Shown here: positions 18,055 to 26,683 of the stretch, in pieces
Numbering within the stretch: position 1 is the first letter of the stretch
Layout of the letters: each line of letters starts with the position of its first letter
NCBI GenBank assembly: GCA_000151295.1
Contig: GG745378.1
Span: 170,873 to 197,555 of the forward strand
Origin: Allomyces macrogynus ATCC 38327
Lineage: Eukaryota; Blastocladiomycota; Blastocladiomycetes; Blastocladiales; Blastocladiaceae
DNA: 26,683 nt
Direction: 5' to 3'
Made by a program: the position numbers and the translations under genes
The notes under the pieces: model-generated
What the model saw: only the letters and a program-made list of their open reading frames with translations
Databases searched by the model: none
Told to the model about the DNA's origin: nothing

Positions 18055-19663
18055 TTAGACGCGCCACGCCTTGAGGTTGTATCGCTCAAACGCGATGCGC
18101 TCGAGCTCCTCGCGGTGCATCGGGTGCGCAATGTCGATCAGCGCCTTGGCGCGCTGGTGCAGGTTCTTGCCAAACAGGTAGGCGACGCCAAACTCGGTCA
18201 CAATGTGGTGGACGTGGTAGCTGCAAGCCAAAACGAATCAAACGTCAGTACACTGGTCGCGGTCAAGACGGAGGAAAGACAAGCGTACCGCGTCGTCACG
18301 ACACCCGCGCCGGGCTTGAGCGTGTTGACGATCTTCGACGACCCGTCCTTGTTCGTCGACGGCAAGCAAATAATCGGCACGCCGCCCTGCGAGATCGCAG
18401 CGCCGCGCTCGAAATCAATCTGCCCGCCAACACCCGAAATCATGCGCGTGCCGACCGAGTCCGCACACACTTGCCCCGTCAAATCCACTTCAATCGCCGA
18501 ATTGATCGCGGTCACATTCGGGTTCGACCCAATCACGACCGGGTCGTTCGTGATCGCCGCATCCTGGAACAGCACCGTCGCGTTATCGTCGACAAAGTCG
18601 TACAACTTCTGCGTGCCGACGCAGAATGAGGTCACGATGCGGCCCGGCATGTACTTTTTCCGCGAGTTGTCGACAATGCCCTTCTCCACAAGCGGGATCA
18701 CGCCGTCAGAGAACATTTCCGTGTGGATGCCGAGATGCTTGTGGTGCGTGAGCGCCGCGAGCACCGCGTTCGGGATCGCGCCAATGCCCATTTGCAGCGT
18801 CGCGCCGTCCGGAACCAGGGTCGCGATGTGGTGGCCAATCAGTTTTTCGGTTTCGGTGAGCGCGGCGCCGCCGACGGAGGGGAGCGGCTCGTTGACGTTG
18901 GACACGACGTAGTCGAAGGCTGACAGCGGCAGGAAGGTCATGCCGCGCGTCTTGGGCACGTGCGGGTTGATTTGCGCGATTAGGATCTCGGCGGTTTCCG
19001 CGGCCGCGAGCGCGGCAGCGACCTACATCAACCATTGCACGTGAGAAAACCGGTCCTTCGGTCCGAACCGGTTCAACAACTGCGCAATACACGCACCTCA
19101 GTCCCGAGCGTTACGTTCCCGTGGCGGTCGGGCGGCGAGACGTTGAGCAGGGCGACCTTGGGCGTGACGAGCCCGGACCGCATCAGCTTGCCGATTTCCG
19201 ACAGGAACACGGGGATATACGACCCTTGCCCGCGCGCCACGTTGGGCCGCTCATGCGCGCCAATGAAAAAGTTATTTGTGTAGAACCGGTCCTCGTGCTG
19301 CGAGCACGGGTTCACGCCCTCCTACATATTGTTCGTGACGTAACTGGTCAGCATCTTCTGTCCGCTGGCCGCAGAGCGCCGACCATCAAAACAGCGCACC
19401 AAGTGCAAATGGCACAACTCCATGTCGGTCACGTCCGGCCGCTCGGCGAGCGCCGCAAGGAGCGTGTGCGGCGTGCATGCGGCACCGTGCACGTAGACGC
19501 GGGAACCGTCCGGGATGGCGGCAACGGCCTCGGCAGCGGTCACTTCCTTGGGCATGGTTGAGCGCGCAGCGAGGAACGTGCGCGACGCAGCGCGCGTCGC
19601 CGTTGGAGTCGCGTTCGCGGCACGGGCCGCAGCGCGGGCAAGGGCGCGGGATACTGGCAGCAT
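18055..19663 (-). CDS. Acetyl-CoA hydrolase / CoA-transferase, mitochondrial
   Basis: Predicted complement join is 19663..19400, 19321..19097, 19022..18289 and 18220..18055, giving 462 aa. The start MLPVSRALARAAARAANA opens an Arg/Ala-rich, acid-free presequence of about 35 residues typical of mitochondrial import. The body matches the acetyl-CoA hydrolase/4-hydroxybutyrate CoA-transferase family: ELCHLH, FFIGAHERPNV, SYIPVFLSEI, GIGAIPNAVL (~242), HTEMFSDG with the likely catalytic Glu265 that forms the enzyme-CoA thioester, SGVGGQIDF, VTEFGVAYLFGK, and IAHPMHREEL near the C-terminus. The length fits the ~430-450 aa CoA-transferase members better than yeast Ach1 (over 500 aa). The likely role is CoA transfer between acetate and an acyl-CoA in the mitochondrial matrix. 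Introns are 68-78 nt with GTACGC, GTGCGT and GTGCGC donors. It is divergent from CSN2 and convergent with SDR4. Confidence 0.92.
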
Positions 19664-20480
19664 CGTAGTCTTGGGTGTTGATAGTCGGAAGAGCGAGGGA
19701 GAGAAGGGACTTTGTCGGTGTCGTAATGCCGCGGAAGGTGAACTTGTTGACGGTTGATCGCGTGCAAAGATGCCGGAGACTGGGTCCTTGACGGGTCCTC
19801 TGGCTGGGCGGTCGTGCAATGCAGGGGGGCGTCGGTGATGGGATGATGGGCAGGTCGCGCCGAATATTTATATGTTGCGCGGGGGAGGTCGACGAGAGAA
19901 TGAAATGGAGGAGCAAGGACACGGTGGCCACGATCACAAAACTAAAACGCAAAAGGGTTTGGTCGTTGTGTGAAACGGCACGCTGGCGGTTGTGGGCAAG
20001 TGTCGAAATGTGATGGCGAAAGTATCGTAAGAACGGGCGAAAGTCGAAACTTCAGGGATCATGACGCCTGATGACACATTACAGGGAAGCGATCGAAATG
20101 GCAGGTGCGCGCTGCGCCACGCTGCGTCGGAGGGCATCGGACGCAGTCGGCTGCAGCCGGGTTAGGGTTGGCCAGGTTATCGCCCAGAGCTGCGCCACGG
20201 GGGTCCTGTCAGGAACATCACCAACAGATATCCATTCGAGCGTGCCGCGTTCGAGTCAGAGGCGCGTCGCGACTTGCAAACCACGTCGGTCGAGTCGCGC
20301 GTTGTCCAGCCCGAGCAGCACCGAGCAGCACGCCGTCGACGATCAAATCAAGAAGCTGCAACGTGCCGCAGCGAGCACCAAGACGCGCACGATCACCCGT
20401 AGCGACAGCAACGTGCACCCGCGCGTGCCCCGGCCAGCCTCGACCCGGGTGTCAAATCCGACCCACCCACCTCCACCACT
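19664..20480. promoter_or_regulatory. Divergent promoter region, CoA-transferase / CSN2
   Basis: This 817-nt region separates two divergent genes. A perfect TATAAATA on the minus strand lies at 19872-19865, about 200 nt upstream of the CoA-transferase ATG. The CSN2 side has no evident TATA and ends in a C-rich 5' UTR. Frames crossing the region on the plus strand show no protein features. One GGTTAGGGTT word at about 20159-20168 is not a telomeric array. Confidence 0.55.
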
Positions 20481-22288
20481 ATGTCCGACTTTGGCGACGA
20501 TTACATGGATGGTCGGTGCCTGGCACTTGCGGCCGACGTTTACGGCAAGAATCCGCGCTCACGGAGATTTTTCGACACGATTCAGATGAGGAAATCGACT
20601 TTGAGTACGAAGAAGACGACGATGTCGACGACAACGCGTCGGGCGGTGCCGATCTCGAGAACACGTATTACATGGCCAAGAGTACATGGAATTCGCGTCG
20701 ATTTCGGTCCAGTGAACGCAATTTGACGCGTATTTACGGTAGGTATCATCGACGACGACCTCGACGGTGCGCTCGCCAAGTTCCAGACGGTGGTCGATGG
20801 CGAGGAGGAGAAGGGCGAGTGGTACGCTAGATTTAGCTACACCAGTGCATCCACTGCGCGTGCGATCCTGACGCGCCTAGTCGAACAGGGGCTTCAAGGC
20901 GCGAAAGCAAATGTTCAAGGCCGCGTTCCGCGCCGGCCGGTACGACGATGTGCGTCTCCCCTGCTCCGCCGATCAAGCATCCCGCGAGCCCAAACTCACG
21001 CTCATCCACAATTTCCAGGCACTCAAGCACTACCTCGAGGTGCTTACCTACGTCCCGTCGGCCGTGACGCGCAACCACTCGGAGAAATCCATCAACAACC
21101 TGCTCGACCTGGTCGCCACCGCCAAGGACTTGGCCTTTCTCGAGCGCGTCTACGACGCGACCATTTCCTCGCTCGCCGCCATCAATAACGACCGCCTGCT
21201 TCTGAAATGCCACTTGAAGCAGGCCAAGCTCTACCTCGACCGGCGCGAGTACGCGCGGCTTGCGCGCGTCCTGAAGCACTTGCATGCTGCGTGCGAGAAC
21301 GGCGACGAGCAGCGCAAGGGCACGCAATTGATGGAGGTGTATGCGCTCGAGATTCAAATGTACTCAGAGACCAAGAACACCAAGAAGCTCAAGGCGCTCT
21401 ACCAGCAGTGCTTGTCGATCAAGTCGGCGATCCCGTCGCCGCGGATCATGGGCGTGATTCGCGAGTGTGGTGGCAAGATGCACATGGCCGAGGGTAAGTT
21501 CGACGGCAAAACGGTCACGACTGAGAACGGTCGCTGACCACGCTCAACGCGTGAAATGTAGGCAACTGGACCGAGGCGCAGACGACCTTTTTCGAGTCGT
21601 TCAAGAACTACGACGATGCCGGGTCTCCGCAGCGCATTCACGTGCTCAAGTACCTGGTCTTGGCCAACATGCTCGCCGAGTCAGAAATCAACCCGTTCGA
21701 CTCGCAAGAGACCAAGCCCTACAAGAACGACGCCGAGATTGTGGCCATGACCAACCTCGTCGGCGCGTATCAGCGGCGCGACATTGTCGAGTTTGAAAAG
21801 ATTCTCAAGAGTACGTTTTGCTCCACCCGCTCTCACCCATGTGCGGCGCGTTTGCGTGGACACTGACGCACTGGTGCTACGTAGACAACCGCCGCTCGAT
21901 CATGGACGACCCGTTCATCCGCGAATACCTCGACGACGTGTTGCGCACGATCCGGTCGCAAGTGCTCATCAAGTTGATTCGGCCCTACACCCGTATTCGG
22001 CTCCAGTACGTTGCCGACCACCTCAACATTTCCGTCGGCGACGTGACCGACTTGCTCGTGACGCTCTTGCTCGATAAGAAGATTGTCGGCAAGATCGACC
22101 AGGTCAACGCACGGCTCGATCTCGAGCCTGCCGCGAATGCCGCCATGGGTGGGGTCGGTGGAGTGCTGCCCGCGACGGGTGGGGTCCTGGCGGCTGAGAA
22201 CGAAACGATGTACCCGGCATTGAGTAAGTGGAGTGGCGCGGTCGCCGCGCTGAATGAGGCCGTGCTGGTCAAGCTGAACCGCGCGTAG
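20481..22288 (+). CDS. CSN2: COP9 signalosome complex subunit 2
   Basis: Predicted join is 20481..20511, 20586..20681, 20743..20821, 20889..20949, 21019..21493, 21562..21810 and 21885..22288, giving 464 aa (human CSN2 is 443). The N-terminus [20 protein letters not shown] has the acidic start known from CSN2. Family blocks appear in order: [112 protein letters not shown] and [14 protein letters not shown]-like/helical repeats form the first two thirds; a PCI domain covers roughly the last 190 residues. CSN2 binds cullins and the CSN deneddylase core, in nucleus and cytosol. Six short introns (61-74 nt) were placed so that each junction restores the family sequence. A Gly/Ala-rich insert ([18 protein letters not shown]) near the C-terminus is unusual. 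Confidence 0.96.
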
Positions 22289-22690
22289 GGCGGCGGAGGG
22301 ATGGTGTGGTGGGGGAGTGCAGGGCGAGGAGGGCCGCATGCGTGTAAGATACATTTATCGTTCTTGGTGCGGAGAGAGTGGGGCGTTAAGTTGTGTCGTT
22401 GTCCTGTCGTGGGAAGGCGCACGCGCGGCTGACCGTTGGATCGCGGGCGAGGTCGCGAGGTTGAGAGGTCGCGAATCATCGAGAGCAAACCGCGCGTGCA
22501 AATTCTTACCGTTCCGGACCCATCAAAGAAAGACGACCACACTGGCCGTTCAACATCCAAGCTCCTCAATCAAACGCGTGCTATATCGAACAAGGAAAAA
22601 AAAAAGAGACGACAGCTGGGCCGAACCGCGAAGGGCGCCCGGCTAGAGCGCGCCCCGTTCGAACGCGGTCGACACGGGCGGCATGACTGC
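22289..22690. other. Convergent intergenic region, CSN2 / IF1
   Basis: This 402-nt stretch holds the 3' flanks of both genes. A short A run (GAAAAAAAAAA-type) lies near 22593-22605. Apart from this no feature or gene is apparent. Confidence 0.5.
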
Positions 22691-23038
22691 TTACTCGTCC
22701 TTCTTGGGCGCCTTGGCGTTGTCCTTGGCCGCGGCCTCGCCCTCCTTGTGGTGGTACTTGGCGTCGAGCTCCTCGTTCAGGTGCTCAAGCTTCTCGGCCT
22801 CCTACAAACCCGATCCCAAGCGCGGTCAGCACGAGCTCCCGGCAGCGTCGTGTCGAGCGTCGGGCGTAGCGAGAATGCTACGTACGCGCTTGCGCATGTA
22901 CATCTCCTCCTGCGCGGCCTCCTTCTTGGCAAACGAGCCGCCGGCCGAGCGCACGGCGCCCGAGGACTCGGTCGAGTAGAGGGCGGCGCGCGCGGGGAAC
23001 ATGCGGAGGGCGGTGCGGCGGGCAGTGGCGGCGAACAT
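22691..23038 (-). CDS. INH1: Mitochondrial ATP synthase inhibitor IF1
   Basis: Predicted complement join is 23038..22886 and 22801..22691, giving 87 aa, with an 84-nt intron (donor GTACGT, GTGCTGAC branch, acceptor GTAG). The first ~22 residues (MFAATARRTALRMFPARAAL) form an Arg-rich mitochondrial presequence. The mature part has the IATP signature GSFAKKEAAQEEMYMRKRE, the minimal inhibitory region that inserts into the F1 catalytic interface, followed by a charged helix (EKLEHLNEELDAKYHHKE), likely the dimerising coiled coil with pH-sensing His. The Ala/Lys-rich tail ends in KKDE. IF1 blocks ATP hydrolysis by F1Fo when the matrix becomes acidic. It was missed as a simple frame because the second exon is only 37 codons. 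It is divergent from the TOG-domain gene. Confidence 0.93.
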
Positions 23039-23351
23039 GGTCGTGGAAATGAAGTTGAGATCGGGTCCTGGAGAAACTAGTCGCGTCGGTGTCGGGTTTG
23101 GTTGTGTGTTGGCGGAGACGGCAAATGAAACGACAAAGTCGTGCAGGGCGCGCTGGCGATGGGCGTGGCAGGTCGGCCTTGGTGCATGTGTTGGACACAT
23201 GGATTGCTGCCGTGGGTGCGACACACGGATTTGCGCAGCGCGTCACACGACACGGACTGTGATCAGCCCGAACAGTCTCGACGTGACCGAAGCTCGAAAG
23301 CACACAGCCATCTCGGCCGGCAGCGATTGACCAGGGGAATGCACTGCCGCC
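23039..23351. promoter_or_regulatory. Bidirectional promoter region, IF1 / XMAP215
   Basis: This is a 313-nt spacer between divergent start codons. No TATAAATA-like box is visible on either strand. It must hold both core promoters unless 5' UTRs are very short. Confidence 0.5.
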
Positions 23352-26300
23352 ATGGACGACGACCTTCTGCAGTTGCCGCTCAATGAGCGCCTCAATCACA
23401 AGGTAAGGTAAGCGTGACGCGACGCCCGCGCTGCCACTGCGAGCTCGACCGCGTGCTTGGGCGCCATGATCAGCGAGCGTGCCGCGACATTATGATCAAT
23501 TTTCCGGCCGATCCAACGCGGAATCCGGAGCTTTATCGCGCCCAAATACCCATCCGCGCCATGTCCACCCCGCTCTGACCGCCAAGTCCTCCTTTGGCTC
23601 ACCAGAACTGGAAAGCGCGGCAATCCGGCTTCGATGAACTCGCGCAACGCTACACGTCGTCGTTCCCCGACGACCCGATCTACGCGCAGTACGCGCGCGA
23701 CCTTCCTGGCGCGATTCTCGACGCGAATATGATCGCACAAGAGGCCGCGATGAGCGCCGTGGTCGCGTTCCTCGAACACGCACCGCAACATATTTCGGGC
23801 GCGGTCGCTGCCGAAATGCTGCGACCGACCATTGACAAGGCAATTGCGGCCACGCGTGCGGGCACGCGGCAAAAGGCGGCCGAAGTGGTGTTGCTCGTGG
23901 TCGAGGTGCTCGAGCGCGGGGACGAGGTGCTGGTACGCTTGGTCGCTTTGCTGGGCAGGAAGGAGGGAATTTGACGTGCCGCCCGATGCCCACCAGGAAG
24001 CCCTCATCGCGTCCTACACGCACAAGCTGCCGAAACTCGTGGCTGCGGCCGTCGCGGCGACGCGCGACGTCGTGCACCAATACGGCGTGCACGTCATCAA
24101 CTGCAACCCGCTCGCGGGCGTGCTCGCGAACCTCTTTGGCCACGCCGACAAGAACGTGCGTGCCGAGGCGACCAACCTCACCGTGACCCTCTACTCGTAC
24201 CTCGGCGATGCCGTCAAGCCCTTTCTCGAGCCGCTGAAACCCGTGCAGCAAAAGGATCTCGAAGCCGAGTTTGCGAAAGTGGCGAACGGTGGACAACTCA
24301 GGCCGACACGCGCGGTCCGGTCGCAGAAGGCGGCCATGGCCGCCGCGGGACCCGCCATGGACGCGGATATGGGCATGGACCAGCAGCAGCCGCCCGCTGG
24401 CGCGATGGCCGCGCTGCCGGACCCGTTCGATTTCGCGGAACCGGTGGACGTGCTCTCGCGCATGCCGCCAGGGGTCGCTGACGCCCTCGACAACCCGTCG
24501 TGGAAAGTGCGCAAGGAGGCAATTGATGCGCTCTTGGTCGCCGTCTCGGTCCCGCGAATTGCCGATGGCCGGTACGCCGAACTCGTGCGTGCGGTCGTGG
24601 CGCGCATCGGCGACGCGAACATTGTCGTGGCGACGGTCGCAGTGCAGGTGCTCGATAAGCTCGCTCGCGGATTGCGCGGTGCGTTTGGGCCGTATACGAC
24701 GTCGGTGATTGGGCCGCTCTTGGATAAGACGCGCGAGAAGCGCGCGAGTTTGCTCGAGGCCGTACGGAGTGCGCTGGACGCGACGTGCGATGCGGTACGA
24801 TTGCTCAGACGTCGAGCGCTGAGGAAGATCGCTTGGTGCTGACGTTCGGGACTTACACTAGGGCTCGCTCGACGCGATCCAACCCGAAGTCCTCGCCGCG
24901 ACCGCGCACAAGATCCCGCAAATCCGCACCGAGTCGATTCGATTCCTGACGCGGTGCTTTACCTCGCTCCCAGCCCCACTGTCGCCGCCCGACGTCAAGG
25001 CCTATTGCGAGGCACTCGTCAAGGCCATGGACGATAGCACGACCGACGTGCGCGATGCCGCAGCGCAAGCGCTCGGCACGCTCGCGAAAGTGGTCGGCGA
25101 CCGGTTCGTCGCGCCGTACGTCAAGAAGCTCGATCCGATCCGGCTGGCCAAAGTGCAGGAGTACGCGCAGGCGGCGGTGGTTAAGGGAGTTGCGGCGGCA
25201 TCACCACCGGCAGCGGCGCCGGCAAGGGCACCTAGTCGCGCGATGCCGCCGGCATTGACTCCGCCACCACCGATGGCCGGGGGCAACGCCTCCTCGGCCA
25301 TGAACGCCATGGATCCGCCAAGAGCAAAACCGCCGTCGCGACTCGCCGCGCGACTCGGTGCCTCGAGTTCCCGGATCCGGCCACCCGCACCCGCACCGGT
25401 CCCGGCGGTCGCCAATGCCATGGACGCGGACGTCGACATGTCCGTCGACAGCCCGCCGCGCGTACAGGCGTGGGCAACGACTCCTCCCGTCCGTGCCGGC
25501 GTCCCACCACGACCGCGGTTCCCGGGCGGCGGTGCGGCTCGGCCGACTTCGGGCCTCCAGCAGGCGTCGCACGTTGATTCGCCCATGGCGTCGGACGTGG
25601 AGATGGATTCGGCCCCGGCGACGCCGACGGTCGCGTCCGGTTTGCCGCGGCCCGGATTCGCGCGTGCGGCACCCGCACCCATGTTTGGCGCGGCGAGCGA
25701 GAACTTGGCGATGCTACCTGCGACCGCGGACTTGCGGCCCCGCCGCGCGGCCGAGAACACGGGGTCGCGTGCATGGGTCGCCGACTCGACGCGGCCGGAC
25801 TTGATGCACGTCTTGCACGAGCAGGCGATGCAATGTTTCACGCCGGCGCTTGTGCAGCTCATGTTTTCCAAGTCGAGAGACAAGGGCAAGGATTACCTGA
25901 AAGCGCTCGATGCGCTCAGCGCCGCGGTTCTGACCAAATCGCACGACGCCATTTTCTACGCCGACGTGATTTTCAAGTACCTGACGGTGCGGCTGCTCGA
26001 CCCGTCGCCGACAACGCAGCTGCGGTGCTTTGAGATTGCGGAAAATTTGTTGGCGCTCATGCGCGAATCGATGTGCCACTTGTCCGACTATGAGGCCGTG
26101 GTACTCGTGCCGACAGTGCTCGCCAAACTCGGCGACCTTAAGAACCTCGTGCGCTCGCGCGCGCTCAACTTGTTGACAACCATTGAGCAGCTGTACCCGA
26201 CGGGGTCGCTGTTCACGCTGCTCCTGCAGCACGGCATCCACCACCGCAATGCGCGCGTGCGCGCCGAAGTGATCACCAAGCTCACACTTCTGATCGCGAC

Positions 26301-26683
26301 CGCGGGCGCCACGTGCTGCCCCGTCCGTGCCGTACCCGACTTGGCCAAACTCGTGGGCGAGCGCGACCCGACCATCAAGAAGGCGGCGCTCGACCTCGTC
26401 GAGCAAATGGCGCTGTCGGCGGGGGAAGCCACTTTCTACCAGGCCATGGGGAACTCGGTCCCGGACACGACCGTCACATTGATCAAACAACGGTTGCGCA
26501 AGATGCACAACGGGCCCGCGATTTCGACGCATTTACCGCCCGCGCCGCCAACGGTGCCGATGGGGATGTCGATGCAGTTTGACGACCCGGTGCCCGCGCC
26601 GCCGCCGATGCCGCACGCGGCGCCGGCAACGCCCGCGCGCGAGGCCATGGACTTCGATATACGCGCGGGACGGGATACTCCCG
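23352..26683 (+). CDS. STU2: XMAP215/Dis1/Stu2-family TOG-domain microtubule polymerase (5' part)
   Basis: Predicted join is 23352..23402, 23606..23932, 23997..24794 and 24862 to the window end, giving 999 complete codons with no stop, so the gene continues to the right. The start LQLPLNERLNHK-NWKARQSGF matches the opening of XMAP215/CKAP5 TOG1. TOG1 covers ~1-230 and TOG2 ~268-497, with hallmark NPSWKVRKEAIDALL, GDANIVVATVAVQVLDKLA, and DVRDAAAQALGTLAKVVG. A ~200-residue Pro/Ala/Met-rich linker (~502-700) with repeated MDAD/MASD acidic motifs follows, then a third HEAT/TOG-like array (~702-943) and a new Pro-rich stretch. The protein binds tubulin and accelerates plus-end microtubule growth at spindle pole and kinetochore. 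Intron 1 is 203 nt, longer than most; its donor GTAAGG is one of few non-GTACG types here. Confidence 0.95.

Noticed and set aside
20159..20168. Telomere-like word GGTTAGGGTT
   Set aside because: It is a single occurrence with no array around it, flanked by ordinary promoter sequence.
20071..20830. Plus-strand frames in the CSN2 upstream region
   Set aside because: Composition is non-protein-like before 20481, and only the part after 20585 is real because it coincides with CSN2 exon 2.
25002..26532. Large minus-strand open frames opposite the TOG-domain gene
   Set aside because: They are shadows of GC3-rich coding sequence; the plus strand encodes clear TOG/HEAT repeats.

Overview
This is a GC-rich nuclear eukaryotic window carrying intron-containing protein-coding genes, most likely from a fungus. 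The support is short introns (mostly 56-90 nt) with GTACGT/GTGCGT-type donors, CTGAC/CTAAT-type branch sites and YAG acceptors, TATAAATA-like boxes upstream of several starts, and conserved eukaryotic genes: COP9 signalosome subunit 2, mitochondrial ATPase inhibitor IF1, and an XMAP215/Stu2 TOG-domain protein. High GC with compact spacing would fit a zoosporic, early-diverging fungus such as a blastocladiomycete, but that is inference. No rRNA, tRNA, CRISPR array or transposase was seen.

Layout. At 1-751 lies the possible 3' end of an unrecognised gene. At 1216-2707 is a two-exon atypical protein kinase with a CDC7-like activation segment. At 3471-9302 is a four-copy tandem array of single-pass membrane proteins resembling the LEA_2/WHy fold. 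Copies 1 and 3 are intact; copies 2 and 4 carry frame breaks. Their upstream regions are duplicated too and share a TTCNNGAA dyad resembling a heat-shock element, a TATA-like box and a conserved downstream block. At 9786-11392 (minus strand) is an unknown protein broken by one frameshift. It is divergent from a second four-copy tandem array at 11613-17714, of six-exon short-chain dehydrogenases. Copies 1, 3 and 4 have identical internal exon lengths, a full SDR active site, a C-terminal hydrophobic segment and a terminal KKXX motif. Copy 2 is a clear pseudogene.

The right third is housekeeping. It holds a four-exon mitochondrial acetyl-CoA hydrolase/CoA-transferase (minus, 18055-19663), CSN2 (plus, 20481-22288, seven exons), IF1 (minus, 22691-23038, two exons), and the N-terminal ~1000 residues of an XMAP215/Stu2 protein (plus, from 23352 past the window edge). 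ACH/CSN2 and IF1/Stu2 are divergent pairs; SDR4/ACH and CSN2/IF1 are convergent pairs.

The most notable content is the two adjacent arrays, both with a repeat period of about 1.5-1.7 kb and both mixing intact and decaying copies. This is a birth-and-death pattern, possibly linked to membrane or stress physiology. No previously undescribed multi-gene system can be demonstrated from the sequence alone.
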